Shown: piece by piece, positions 7,235 to 14,889 of the stretch
Position numbering within the stretch: position 1 is the first letter of the stretch
How the letters are laid out: every line of letters begins with the position of its first letter
Origin: Streptomyces sp. TLI_171
GTDB taxonomy: Bacteria; Actinomycetota; Actinomycetes; Streptomycetales; Streptomycetaceae
Direction of reading: 5' to 3'
Length of the DNA: 64,000 nucleotides
Assembly: GCF_003610255.1 (NCBI RefSeq)
Contig: NZ_RAPS01000001.1
Coordinates: 4,154,001-4,218,000 of the forward strand
The notes under the pieces: generated by a model
Database searches by the model: none
What the model was told of the DNA's origin: nothing
Seen by the model: the letters and a program-made list of their open reading frames with translations, nothing else
Translations under genes and position numbers: made by a program

Positions 7235-8944
7235 GTGATAGGCGACCAGGCCGAAGCCGTGGAGACGGCGGCGGGCGTGCCGGAGCAGCGCCAGGCGTCC
7301 GGCGGGGGAGCGGCCGACCGGGCGGCGGGCGGCAGGGCCGGGGGCAGGGCGGAGGCCAGGGCGGAGGCGAAACGGGCCCGGCGGCGCGGGAAACGCTGGC
7401 TGCGGGTGCTCGCGTACACCGCGGCCGGCCTGATGGTGGTGACCGTCGGCACCGGCGGCTACCTGTACTACCGGTACAACGGCAACATCAAGTCCTCGCC
7501 GCTGTTCGCGGGCGAGAACGGCGACGCCGGCCACGAGGTGCCGGACGCGTTCGGTCGCACCCCCATCAACGTGCTGGTGATCGGCTCGGACTCGCGCGAC
7601 AACCCGGAGGACTGCGCGATCGGCGGCGACTGCGGCGAGGGCGCCAACGCGGACGTCGAACTGCTGCTGCACGTCTCCGCGGACCGCAGCAACGCCACCG
7701 TGATGAGCATCCCGCGCGACCTGATGACCGACCTGCCGGGCTGCATCGACAAGGAGCACAACACCTCGTCCAAGAAGCACCGCGGCCAGATCAACTCCAG
7801 CCTGCAGTACGGCCCCGGCTGCACCGTGGCGGCCGTCCACCAGCTCACCGACATACCCATCGACCACTTCGTGAAGGTCGACTTCTCCGGTGTGATCAAG
7901 ATGTCGGACGCGGTCGGCGGCGTCCCGGTCTGCGTCAGCGACAACGTCTACGACCCGTACTCGCACCTCAAGCTGGCCCAGGGCACCCACACCCTGAAGG
8001 GCATGGCGGCACTGCAGTTCGTCCGCACCCGGCACGGCTTTGGCGACGGCGGCGACCTCGGCCGGGCCAGTGCCCAGCACGCCTTCCTCGGGTCGATGAT
8101 CCGTCAGCTGAAGAGCGCCGGGACGCTCACCGACCCGACCAAGGTGCTGGGGCTGGCCGACGCCGCCACCAAGGCGCTCACCGTCGATCCCGGTCTGGAC
8201 GGCATCACCAAGCTGGTCGGCCTCGCCGACGACCTCAACAAGGTGCCGTCGGCCCGGGTCACCTTCACCACCATGCAGACCGCGGCCGACCCCCGGGACA
8301 AGGACCGGCTGGTGGCCGGCGCCGACGCGGCCAAGCTGTTCGCCACCATCAAGAACGACCAGCCGCTCACCGCCGGCCCGGCCGGCGCCACCGCCGCACC
8401 GTCCACGCCGCCGCCCGCGGCGCCCTCCGCCACCGCGCCGGCTGCGCCCCCCGCGAGCGGACCGGCCCGCCGGACGATCAACGTGGTGGTCCGCAACGGC
8501 ACCGGCCTGGACGGGCGGGCCGGCGCGGTCGCCGACGCGCTGCGGCAGGCCGGCTTCGGCAAGGACACCACCACCGGCAGGAGCACCACCGCCGACCGCA
8601 CCGCGGTGCACTACCCGGCCGGCCGGGAGGCCGAGGCCCAGCAGGTCGCCGCCGCGCTGGGCGTCCCCGCGGACGCCGTGCAGGCCGGCTCCGGCAGCTC
8701 GATCGAGCTGGTGATCGGCGCGGACTGGCCGTCCGGCACCGCCTTCCCGGCCACCGCCGGCCGGAGCGCGCCGAGCGTGGACCCGTCCGCCGCGCTGAAG
8801 GGCGCGGACGCCACCACCGCCGACACCACCGGCAGCTGCACCGCGGTCAGCCACGAGAACACGGTCAGCCTCCCGGGCTACGGCGGCATGACCCCGGTCC
8901 AGGCGTACGCCCGCAGCAAGAACGTGCCCGATTCGGCGCCCTGA
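7235..8944 (+). CDS. LytR-CpsA-Psr (LCP) family protein with LytR_C domain
   Basis: A 569-aa membrane-anchored enzyme of the LCP family, which attaches glycopolymers such as teichoic acids or polysaccharides to peptidoglycan. It has a basic cytoplasmic N-terminus, one membrane helix at about residues 55-78, and an extracellular LCP domain with NVLVIGSDSRD, the conserved MSIPRDLM arginine motif and ALQFVRTRHGFGDGGDLGRA. After a Pro/Ala linker comes a LytR_C domain beginning INVVVRNGTG. It starts at GTG behind a GGGGGTG ribosome site. It stands alone and ends just before the cluster's first promoter region. Confidence 0.92.
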   Translation: MIGDQAEAVETAAGVPEQRQASGGGAADRAAGGRAGGRAEARAEAKRARRRGKRWLRVLAYTAAGLMVVTVGTGGYLYYRYNGNIKSSPLFAGENGDAGHEVPDAFGRTPINVLVIGSDSRDNPEDCAIGGDCGEGANADVELLLHVSADRSNATVMSIPRDLMTDLPGCIDKEHNTSSKKHRGQINSSLQYGPGCTVAAVHQLTDIPIDHFVKVDFSGVIKMSDAVGGVPVCVSDNVYDPYSHLKLAQGTHTLKGMAALQFVRTRHGFGDGGDLGRASAQHAFLGSMIRQLKSAGTLTDPTKVLGLADAATKALTVDPGLDGITKLVGLADDLNKVPSARVTFTTMQTAADPRDKDRLVAGADAAKLFATIKNDQPLTAGPAGATAAPSTPPPAAPSATAPAAPPASGPARRTINVVVRNGTGLDGRAGAVADALRQAGFGKDTTTGRSTTADRTAVHYPAGREAEAQQVAAALGVPADAVQAGSGSSIELVIGADWPSGTAFPATAGRSAPSVDPSAALKGADATTADTTGSCTAVSHENTVSLPGYGGMTPVQAYARSKNVPDSAP

Positions 8945-8994
8945 CGGAGCCTCGGTCCCGCGCCCGGCGGAGCGCCCATCGGACGGGTGCGAAA

Positions 8995-9037
8995 GGGCGA
9001 TAGGGGGGCGATAGGCGGGCCGGTTCGGGGCGATAGG
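8995..9037 (+). promoter_or_regulatory. Candidate SARP-binding direct repeats
   Basis: Three exact copies of GGGCGATAGG at 8995-9004, 9006-9015 and 9028-9037, that is 11 and then 22 bp apart. SARP activators bind direct repeats spaced by whole turns of 11 or 22 bp next to the -10 element. These repeats lie about 60 bp before the first gene of the biosynthetic operon, and a SARP gene lies at the other end of the cluster. A clear -10 is not visible; GAGAGT near 9047 is the best candidate. Confidence 0.65.
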
Positions 9038-9096
9038 GGGAGGCCGGAGAGTGGTGCTCACAAGAGGCGAACCTCCGCCGAATCGTGAGGAACCGG

Positions 9097-10071
9097 ATGA
9101 TGATCGATTACCAGAACCGTACGGCGTCGAGGGGGACGGCGTCTCCCCTGGCGGCTGAACTCACCAGCGTCGTCAAGCGGTTCACCAATGCCAAGGGCGA
9201 GGTGTTCACCGCGGTGAACGGGCTGGATCTACGGATTCGGCGGGGTGAGGTGGTGGCGTTCCTCGGGCCGAACGGCGCGGGCAAGACCACCTCGATCGAC
9301 ATGCTGCTCGGGTTGACCAGGCCCGACGAAGGAGAGGTGCGGCTGTTCGGGCAGAGCCCCGAGCAGGCGGTGCGGGCCGGCCGGGTGGCGGCGGTGCTGC
9401 AGTCCGGCGGGCTGCTGCCGGACCTCACGGTCGAGGCGACCGTGCACATGCTGGCCTCGCTGCACCCCGGGGCGGACCCGGAGCGCTGCATGGCCCGGGC
9501 GAACATCACCGAGCTGCGCAGCCGCCGGGTGGCGGCCTGCTCGGGCGGTGAGCAGCAGCGGCTGCGGTTCGCGCTGGCGCTGCTGTCCGGTCCGGACCTC
9601 CTGGTGCTGGACGAGCCGACGGCCGGCATGGACGTGGTGGCGCGGCGGGACTTCTGGGCGGCCGTCCGGGAGGACGCGGCGCGCGGCATGACGGTCATGT
9701 TCGCCACCCACTACATGGAGGAGGCGGACCAGTTCGCCGACCGGGTGGTCATGATCAGCAAGGGCGCGGTGGTGGCCGACGGCTCGGCCTCCTCGATCCG
9801 CTCGGCGACCAGCGGCCGGACCGTTTCGGCGGTGGTCAGCCCGTACGAGGCCGGGGTGGTGTCCCGCACGCCGGGGGTGCGCTCCAGCACCGTCCGCGGC
9901 GAGCGCACCTACTTCACCTGCACCGACTCGGACGCGCTGCTGCGGGTGCTGGTCGGCGAGACCTCCGCGCGGGACATCGAGGTGGCGCCGCGCAGCCTGG
10001 AGGAGGCCTTCATGGCCATCACCGAGAACGGCCGCCCCGTCGTGCCGACCGCCGAGAAGGAGAACGTCTGA
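9097..10071 (+). CDS. ABC transporter ATP-binding protein
   Basis: A 324-aa ATPase subunit of a two-component ABC-2 (DrrAB-like) transporter. It has Walker A GPNGAGKTT, a signature written SGGEQQR, Walker B LLVLDEPTAGMD and a switch His in FATHYMEEAD, followed by a C-terminal accessory domain of about 80 aa. The start is ATG at 9097 or 9100, both behind GAGGAA at 9086-9091; a GTG at 9085 overlaps that site and is unlikely. It overlaps the permease gene by 1 nt. As the first gene of the biosynthetic operon it probably serves self-protection or product export. Confidence 0.88.
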   Translation: MMIDYQNRTASRGTASPLAAELTSVVKRFTNAKGEVFTAVNGLDLRIRRGEVVAFLGPNGAGKTTSIDMLLGLTRPDEGEVRLFGQSPEQAVRAGRVAAVLQSGGLLPDLTVEATVHMLASLHPGADPERCMARANITELRSRRVAACSGGEQQRLRFALALLSGPDLLVLDEPTAGMDVVARRDFWAAVREDAARGMTVMFATHYMEEADQFADRVVMISKGAVVADGSASSIRSATSGRTVSAVVSPYEAGVVSRTPGVRSSTVRGERTYFTCTDSDALLRVLVGETSARDIEVAPRSLEEAFMAITENGRPVVPTAEKENV

Positions 10072-10865
10072 TGGCCGCCGTCACGGCCCCCGCCGCCGCC
10101 CGCACCTCGGTGTTCAACGGGGTCAACCCGACCTTCGTCCGGTACGAGCTGCGCCGCCGCTTCAACCGGCAGACCACGATCTTCACGGTGCTGCTGCCGG
10201 CGGTGCTCTACCTGGCGCTGTTCCGGACCGCCCCGTCCGGCGGGGCTAGCCTGCCGCACGGCAACTTCGCCGCCTGGATGATGATCGGTCAGGCGGTGTA
10301 CGGCGCGGCCACCGCGGCGGTCAGCTCGGCCGCCACCATCTCGGTGGAGAAGTCGGTGGGCTGGATGCGCACCATCGCGATGAGTCCGCTCACCCCGCCC
10401 GGCTACCTGCTGGTTAAGGTGCTCTGCTCGGTGTTGATGGCCGGCGTGCCGGTCGCCATCGTGGGAGTGCTGGGTGCGCTGACGGGCGCTCAGGCCGACG
10501 GCGACGTCTGGGTGGTGTCGCTGCTGGTGGCCTGGATCGGCGCCGCGGTGTTCGCCGCGCTGGGCATCGGCATGGGCCTGGCGATGAAGCCCGACGTGGT
10601 GATGCACATGCCGGGCCTGACCATGACCGCGCTGGCCTTCCTGGGCAACCTGTTCATCCCGCTCAGCGGCGCCATGCTGGAGGTCTCCCGGTACACCCCG
10701 ATGTACGGGGTGGCGACGCTGGCCAGGTACCCGCTGAACGACGGCTTCTCCTTCCACGGGGAGCACTCCAGCGTGGCCGGTGCGGTGTTCAACCTGCTGG
10801 CCTGGTTCGCCGGGTTCTCGTTCCTGGCGGTCCGCCGCTTCCGCAAGTCCACCGGCCGCCCGTAA
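10071..10865 (+). CDS. ABC-2 type transporter permease
   Basis: A 264-aa membrane protein with about six hydrophobic segments, for example TIFTVLLPAVLYLALF near the start and VFNLLAWFAGFSFLAV at the end. This is the permease half of the DrrAB-like exporter whose ATPase is encoded immediately upstream with a 1-nt overlap (TGATG), so the two are translationally coupled. Length and topology fit the family. The substrate is inferred to be the cluster product. A 106-bp gap follows before the malonyl transacylase gene, without a clear promoter. Confidence 0.85.
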   Translation: MAAVTAPAAARTSVFNGVNPTFVRYELRRRFNRQTTIFTVLLPAVLYLALFRTAPSGGASLPHGNFAAWMMIGQAVYGAATAAVSSAATISVEKSVGWMRTIAMSPLTPPGYLLVKVLCSVLMAGVPVAIVGVLGALTGAQADGDVWVVSLLVAWIGAAVFAALGIGMGLAMKPDVVMHMPGLTMTALAFLGNLFIPLSGAMLEVSRYTPMYGVATLARYPLNDGFSFHGEHSSVAGAVFNLLAWFAGFSFLAVRRFRKSTGRP

Positions 10866-10971
10866 CGGCCGAGCGCCGGCGCCGCCCGGTCCGCACCAAC
10901 CGTCCGAAGATCCGCCGCTCCGGCGCGCTCCGCGCCGGGCGCAGGCCCCACCCGAAAGGGGGTTAGAACAC

Positions 10972-11919
10972 ATGTTCGCATTCATTGCTCCGGGTCAGGG
11001 TTCCCAGACCCCGGGCATGCTGGCCGCCTGGCTGCGAGACCCGGCCACCGCCGAGCGGGTGCGGGCCTGGTCCGAGGCCGCCGAGGTCGACCTGGTCCAG
11101 CTCGGCACCAAGGCCCCGGCCGCCGAGATCGCCCGCACCGAGCACACCCAGCCGCTGCTGGTCGCCGCCGGACTGCTCGCCCACGACGCCCTGCACGACG
11201 CAGTACCGCCCGGCGGAGCGGTGGCCGCCGGCCACTCGGTCGGCGAACTCACCGCCGCCGTCTGGGCCGGGGTGCTGCAACCCGCCGACGCCGTCCGGCT
11301 GGCCGCCGTCCGCGGCCGGGCGATGGCCGCGGCCTGCGCCGAGGCCGACACCTCGATGGCCGCCGTGGTCGGCGGCGAGCAGGACCAGGTCCTGGACCGG
11401 ATCGCCGAACTGGGGCTGTACGCGGCCACCTTCAACGGCCCCGGCCAGATCGTCGCGGCCGGCGCGGTGGACGCCCTGGAGCGGCTCGCCGCCGCCCCGC
11501 CCGCCGGCGCCACCGTGAAGACCCTCAGCGTCGCCGGGGCCTTCCACACCCCGTACATGGAGTCCGCCCGGCTGGCCTTCGCGGCCGCCGCCGAGCAGGT
11601 GCCGTTCGCCCCGCCCACCCACCTGCTGCTCTCCAACGCGGACGGAGCGGGCGTCGAGGACCCCGCGGAGATCCGCCGCCGACTGGTCCAGCAGCTGGTG
11701 AACCCGGTCCGCTGGGACCTGTGCCTGACCCAACTGGCCTTCGAGAAGCCCGAGCTGACCGTCTCGCTGCCGCCCGCCAAGACCCTCGCCAACATCCTCA
11801 AGCGACAGCACCCCGAGCTCGACGTCCTGTCCGTGACCACCGCCCGGGACGTCGCCCGGGCCCGGGAGCGGCTGACCGCCCCCGCCAGCCGAGGAGCGTC
11901 CGTCCATGCCGGTGTCTGA
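10972..11919 (+). CDS. Malonyl-CoA:ACP transacylase (FabD-like)
   Basis: A 315-aa acyltransferase that loads malonyl units onto carrier protein. It begins with the family GQGSQ motif (residues 8-12) and has the nucleophile Ser89 in GHSVGE, the arginine of the RGRAM segment, and the His of AGAFHTPYM. The length is that of FabD. It is an extra, cluster-borne copy. The start has a GGGGG-rich site (AAAGGGGGTTAG). The end overlaps the adenylating ligase by 14 nt, so both are likely translated together. Confidence 0.88.
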   Translation: MFAFIAPGQGSQTPGMLAAWLRDPATAERVRAWSEAAEVDLVQLGTKAPAAEIARTEHTQPLLVAAGLLAHDALHDAVPPGGAVAAGHSVGELTAAVWAGVLQPADAVRLAAVRGRAMAAACAEADTSMAAVVGGEQDQVLDRIAELGLYAATFNGPGQIVAAGAVDALERLAAAPPAGATVKTLSVAGAFHTPYMESARLAFAAAAEQVPFAPPTHLLLSNADGAGVEDPAEIRRRLVQQLVNPVRWDLCLTQLAFEKPELTVSLPPAKTLANILKRQHPELDVLSVTTARDVARARERLTAPASRGASVHAGV

Positions 11920-13441
11920 CCTGCTCGAATACCCGCTCGCCGAGCGGGCCGACCACCCCGCCGTGACCGACGCCCAGGGCACCCTGGACTACCGGCAGCT
12001 GGGCGCCGCCGTGGACCGCGCGGTCGGCTGGCTGCGCGGCCAGGGCCTCACCGCGGGCGACCGGGTGGTGTACGCCGGCGGCAACGACCGGGCCTTCCTG
12101 GCCCTGTTCTGGGCCACCCTGCGGATCGGCGCGATCTTCGTCCCGGTCCACCCCGACCTGACGGACCACCAGATCGACCACATCGTGGCCGACAGCGAGG
12201 CCGCGCTGGCCGTCTGCCGCCCCGAGGCCGGCCGCCGGGCTGCCCGCACCGTCGACGTCGAACAGGCCTGGCAGCAGGTGCTCGCCGCCGCCGAGGACGG
12301 CCACCGCGCCGACGTCGGCGAGGACGAGGTGGCGATGCTGATCTACACCTCCGGCACCACCGGCCGCCCCAAGGGCGTGGTCTGCCCGCACCGCCAGATG
12401 CTCGCCGCCCTCGACGCCATCAACGCCTGCCTCGGCTACCGGCAGGACGACGTGGTGCTCTGCCGGCTCCCGCTCTCCTTCGACTACGGCCTCTACCAGG
12501 CGCTGCTGTCCGCCCTGGTCGGCGGCACCCTGGTGCTGGCCCGGCGCAGCGAGGACATGGGCCTGCTGCGGCTGATCGAGCGCACCGGCGTCACCGTCGT
12601 GCCGCTGGTGCCCTCGCTGGCCCAGATCCTGACGCTCCTGCAGGGCAAGCTGCACCGGCCCACCAAGGTCCGGCTGTTCACCAACACCGGCGCCCGCCCC
12701 GGCCGGGCGGTCACGGCCGAACTGCTGGAGCTGTTCCCCGGCTCCGAGTTCGCCTCGATGTACGGCATGACCGAGTGCAAGCGGATCTCCATCCTCGACC
12801 CCGAGGACTACGCCGAGCACCCCGACTCGGTCGGCCCGCCGATCCCCGGCGACCGGGTCCGGATCGTGGCCGCCGACGGCACCGCGCTCGGCCCCCGGGA
12901 GACCGGCGAGATCGTGGTGTCCGGCCCGACCGTGATGGCCGGCTACTGGCGGATCCCGCTGGAGGCCCAGAACCGCTTCGTCCGCCGCCCCGACGGCTCG
13001 CTCGAACTGCACACCGGCGACAACGGCTGGCTCGACGAGGACGGCCGGCTGTACTTCGTCGGCCGCGACGACGACGTGATCAAGCGCCGCGGCATGCGGG
13101 TCGCCCTCACCGAGATCGAGGACGCCGCCGAGCGGATCCCCGGCGTCACCGCCGCCGTGGCGCTGCGCCCCGAGCCGGAGGGCAGCCCGCTGCTGCTGGC
13201 CGTGCACGGCAGCCTCGCCCCGGAGGCCGTCCGCGGCCTGCTGATCGGCCGGCTCGACCACAGCCGGATGCCCGACCGGGTGGTGGCCATCGACACCGTC
13301 CCGCTGACCGCCAACGGCAAGCCCGACCGGACCGCCGCCAAGGCCCTGGTCGAGGCCGCCGAGCAGGCCGCCAGGAACAGCACCGCCCCGCAGACCACCA
13401 CCGCATCCCCGAGGAGCAGCCATGAACCAGTCGCAGTTTGA
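11906..13441 (+). CDS. Acyl-adenylating ligase (class I AMP-binding)
   Basis: A 511-aa member of the ANL superfamily, which activates a carboxylic acid as the AMP ester and passes it to CoA or a carrier protein. Core motifs are the P-loop YTSGTTGRPKG, the GMTECKR adenine-site motif, ELHTGDNGWLDEDG and GRDDDVIKRRGMR, and the C-terminal catalytic lysine in LTANGKPDR. It overlaps the next gene, a free ACP, by 20 nt, which suggests that the acid is loaded directly on that ACP as starter or as a tethered amino acid. Substrate choice cannot be read by eye. Confidence 0.88.
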   Translation: MPVSDLLEYPLAERADHPAVTDAQGTLDYRQLGAAVDRAVGWLRGQGLTAGDRVVYAGGNDRAFLALFWATLRIGAIFVPVHPDLTDHQIDHIVADSEAALAVCRPEAGRRAARTVDVEQAWQQVLAAAEDGHRADVGEDEVAMLIYTSGTTGRPKGVVCPHRQMLAALDAINACLGYRQDDVVLCRLPLSFDYGLYQALLSALVGGTLVLARRSEDMGLLRLIERTGVTVVPLVPSLAQILTLLQGKLHRPTKVRLFTNTGARPGRAVTAELLELFPGSEFASMYGMTECKRISILDPEDYAEHPDSVGPPIPGDRVRIVAADGTALGPRETGEIVVSGPTVMAGYWRIPLEAQNRFVRRPDGSLELHTGDNGWLDEDGRLYFVGRDDDVIKRRGMRVALTEIEDAAERIPGVTAAVALRPEPEGSPLLLAVHGSLAPEAVRGLLIGRLDHSRMPDRVVAIDTVPLTANGKPDRTAAKALVEAAEQAARNSTAPQTTTASPRSSHEPVAV

Positions 13442-13670
13442 CCAGCTCGTCGAGCGGATCTGCTCCGTGCAGGTCACCGACTCCGAGACCCCGCTGGTGG
13501 ACCTGGGCGTCGACTCCCTGCACACCATCGCCCTGGTGATGGCCGTCGAGGAGGAGTTCGGCATCGAGGTCGACCCCGACGCCCTCGCCGACCCGGCGCT
13601 CGCCTCCCCGGCCGGCCTGTTCCGCTACGTGCAGGCCTGGGCCGCCGACGCCGCCCCGGCCCGAGTCTGA
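13422..13670 (+). CDS. Acyl carrier protein 1
   Basis: An 82-aa free carrier protein. The phosphopantetheine site is Ser32 in LGVDSLHTI, followed by an acidic helix II-III region (AVEEEFGIEV). It lies directly behind, and overlaps, the adenylating ligase gene, so it is probably the partner loaded by that ligase. A second ACP lies 6.4 kb downstream next to the dehydratase, so the two carriers probably have separate jobs. Confidence 0.88.
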   Translation: MNQSQFDQLVERICSVQVTDSETPLVDLGVDSLHTIALVMAVEEEFGIEVDPDALADPALASPAGLFRYVQAWAADAAPARV

Positions 13671-13683
13671 GGGACCGACAGCC

Positions 13684-14889
13684 ATGTGGACCGACACCAG
13701 ACCCGCGGCCGAACTGCCCAAGCTGTTCGAGCGGGGCGGGGACGTCATCTCCCTCTCCGGCGGACTGCCCGACCTGGACGTCCTGCCGCTGGACGCGATA
13801 TCGACCCAGCTCTCCCGGCTCGTCCGGCTGGGCGGCAAGCTCGCCCTGCAGTACACCACCCCGCACGTCGCCAAGGCGCTCGTGCCCGCCGTCGCCGACC
13901 TGATGGCCCGTGAGGACGGCCACGCCGACGGCGACAACCTGATCCCCACCAGCGGCTCCCAGATGGGCCTGACCGCCGTCGCGCTGGCCCTCGGCGCCCC
14001 CGGCGAGACCATCCTGGTGCAGACCCCGGCCTACCCCGGCGCCACCGCCGCGTTCCGCACCGCCGGCCTGGAGCTGCACGGCGCGGCCGAGGACGAGAAC
14101 GGCCTCGACCCCGAGCAACTGCGGACCACTGTGCGGGAGTTGAGGTCCGCCGGGGCGACCGTCCGGATGCTGTACGTCAACCCGACCTTCCAGAACCCGA
14201 CCGGCGCGACGCTGTCCGTCCCGCGCCGCGCCGAGATCCTCACCGCCTGCCGCGAGCTCGACCTGCTGCTGATCGAGGACAACCCGTACGGGCTGCTCGG
14301 CTTCGACGGCGCCACCACCACCCTGTTCCAGGCCCTCGACCCGCAGCAGGTGGTCTACCTGGGCACCTTCTCCAAGATCTTCGCGCCCGGCCTGCGCTCC
14401 GGCTGGATCGCCGCCCCGCAGCACCTGCGGCACGACCTGGCCCGGGTCGCCGAGATCATCTCGCTCTCGCCCTCCGCCCTCGCCCAGGGCGCGCTGGCCG
14501 CCTTCTACTCCCGCTCCGGCTGGACCGACCTGATCGACCGCTACCGGGACAGCTACCGCGAACGCTGCACCCTGATGGCCGACGCACTGGACGCCGAACT
14601 CGGCGCCGACACCCCCTGGACCTGGCAGCGCCCCGACGGCGGCTTCTACCTGTGGCTGCGCCACCGCGACCGCGCCGACGCCGGCCGGTACGCGCAGGCC
14701 GCCGCCGCCCACGGCGTCTCGGTCGTCCCCGGCGGACACTTCTCCGTCGCGGGCGAGCACGCCGACGGCCTGCGGCTGTGCTTCAGCAACGTGCCGCGCA
14801 AGAAGATCGCCGAGGGCATCGGCCGGCTGGCCGCCGCGCTCACCGAACCCGCCCCGCAGGAGCGCGAGTTGACGGCGGTGGCCGGATGA
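13684..14889 (+). CDS. PLP-dependent aminotransferase (fold type I)
   Basis: A 401-aa fold-type I aminotransferase of the class used by LysN and the catalytic half of MocR proteins. Visible motifs are SLSGGLPDLDVLP near the N-terminus, SGSQMGL, NPTFQNPTG, the Asp of LIEDNPYG, and the PLP lysine in GTFSKIFAPGLRSGW. No DNA-binding domain is attached, so it is an enzyme. It may make an amino acid building block or install an amine. It overlaps the LanB-like gene by 4 nt (ATGA), which suggests tight co-expression. Confidence 0.87.
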   Translation: MWTDTRPAAELPKLFERGGDVISLSGGLPDLDVLPLDAISTQLSRLVRLGGKLALQYTTPHVAKALVPAVADLMAREDGHADGDNLIPTSGSQMGLTAVALALGAPGETILVQTPAYPGATAAFRTAGLELHGAAEDENGLDPEQLRTTVRELRSAGATVRMLYVNPTFQNPTGATLSVPRRAEILTACRELDLLLIEDNPYGLLGFDGATTTLFQALDPQQVVYLGTFSKIFAPGLRSGWIAAPQHLRHDLARVAEIISLSPSALAQGALAAFYSRSGWTDLIDRYRDSYRERCTLMADALDAELGADTPWTWQRPDGGFYLWLRHRDRADAGRYAQAAAAHGVSVVPGGHFSVAGEHADGLRLCFSNVPRKKIAEGIGRLAAALTEPAPQERELTAVAG

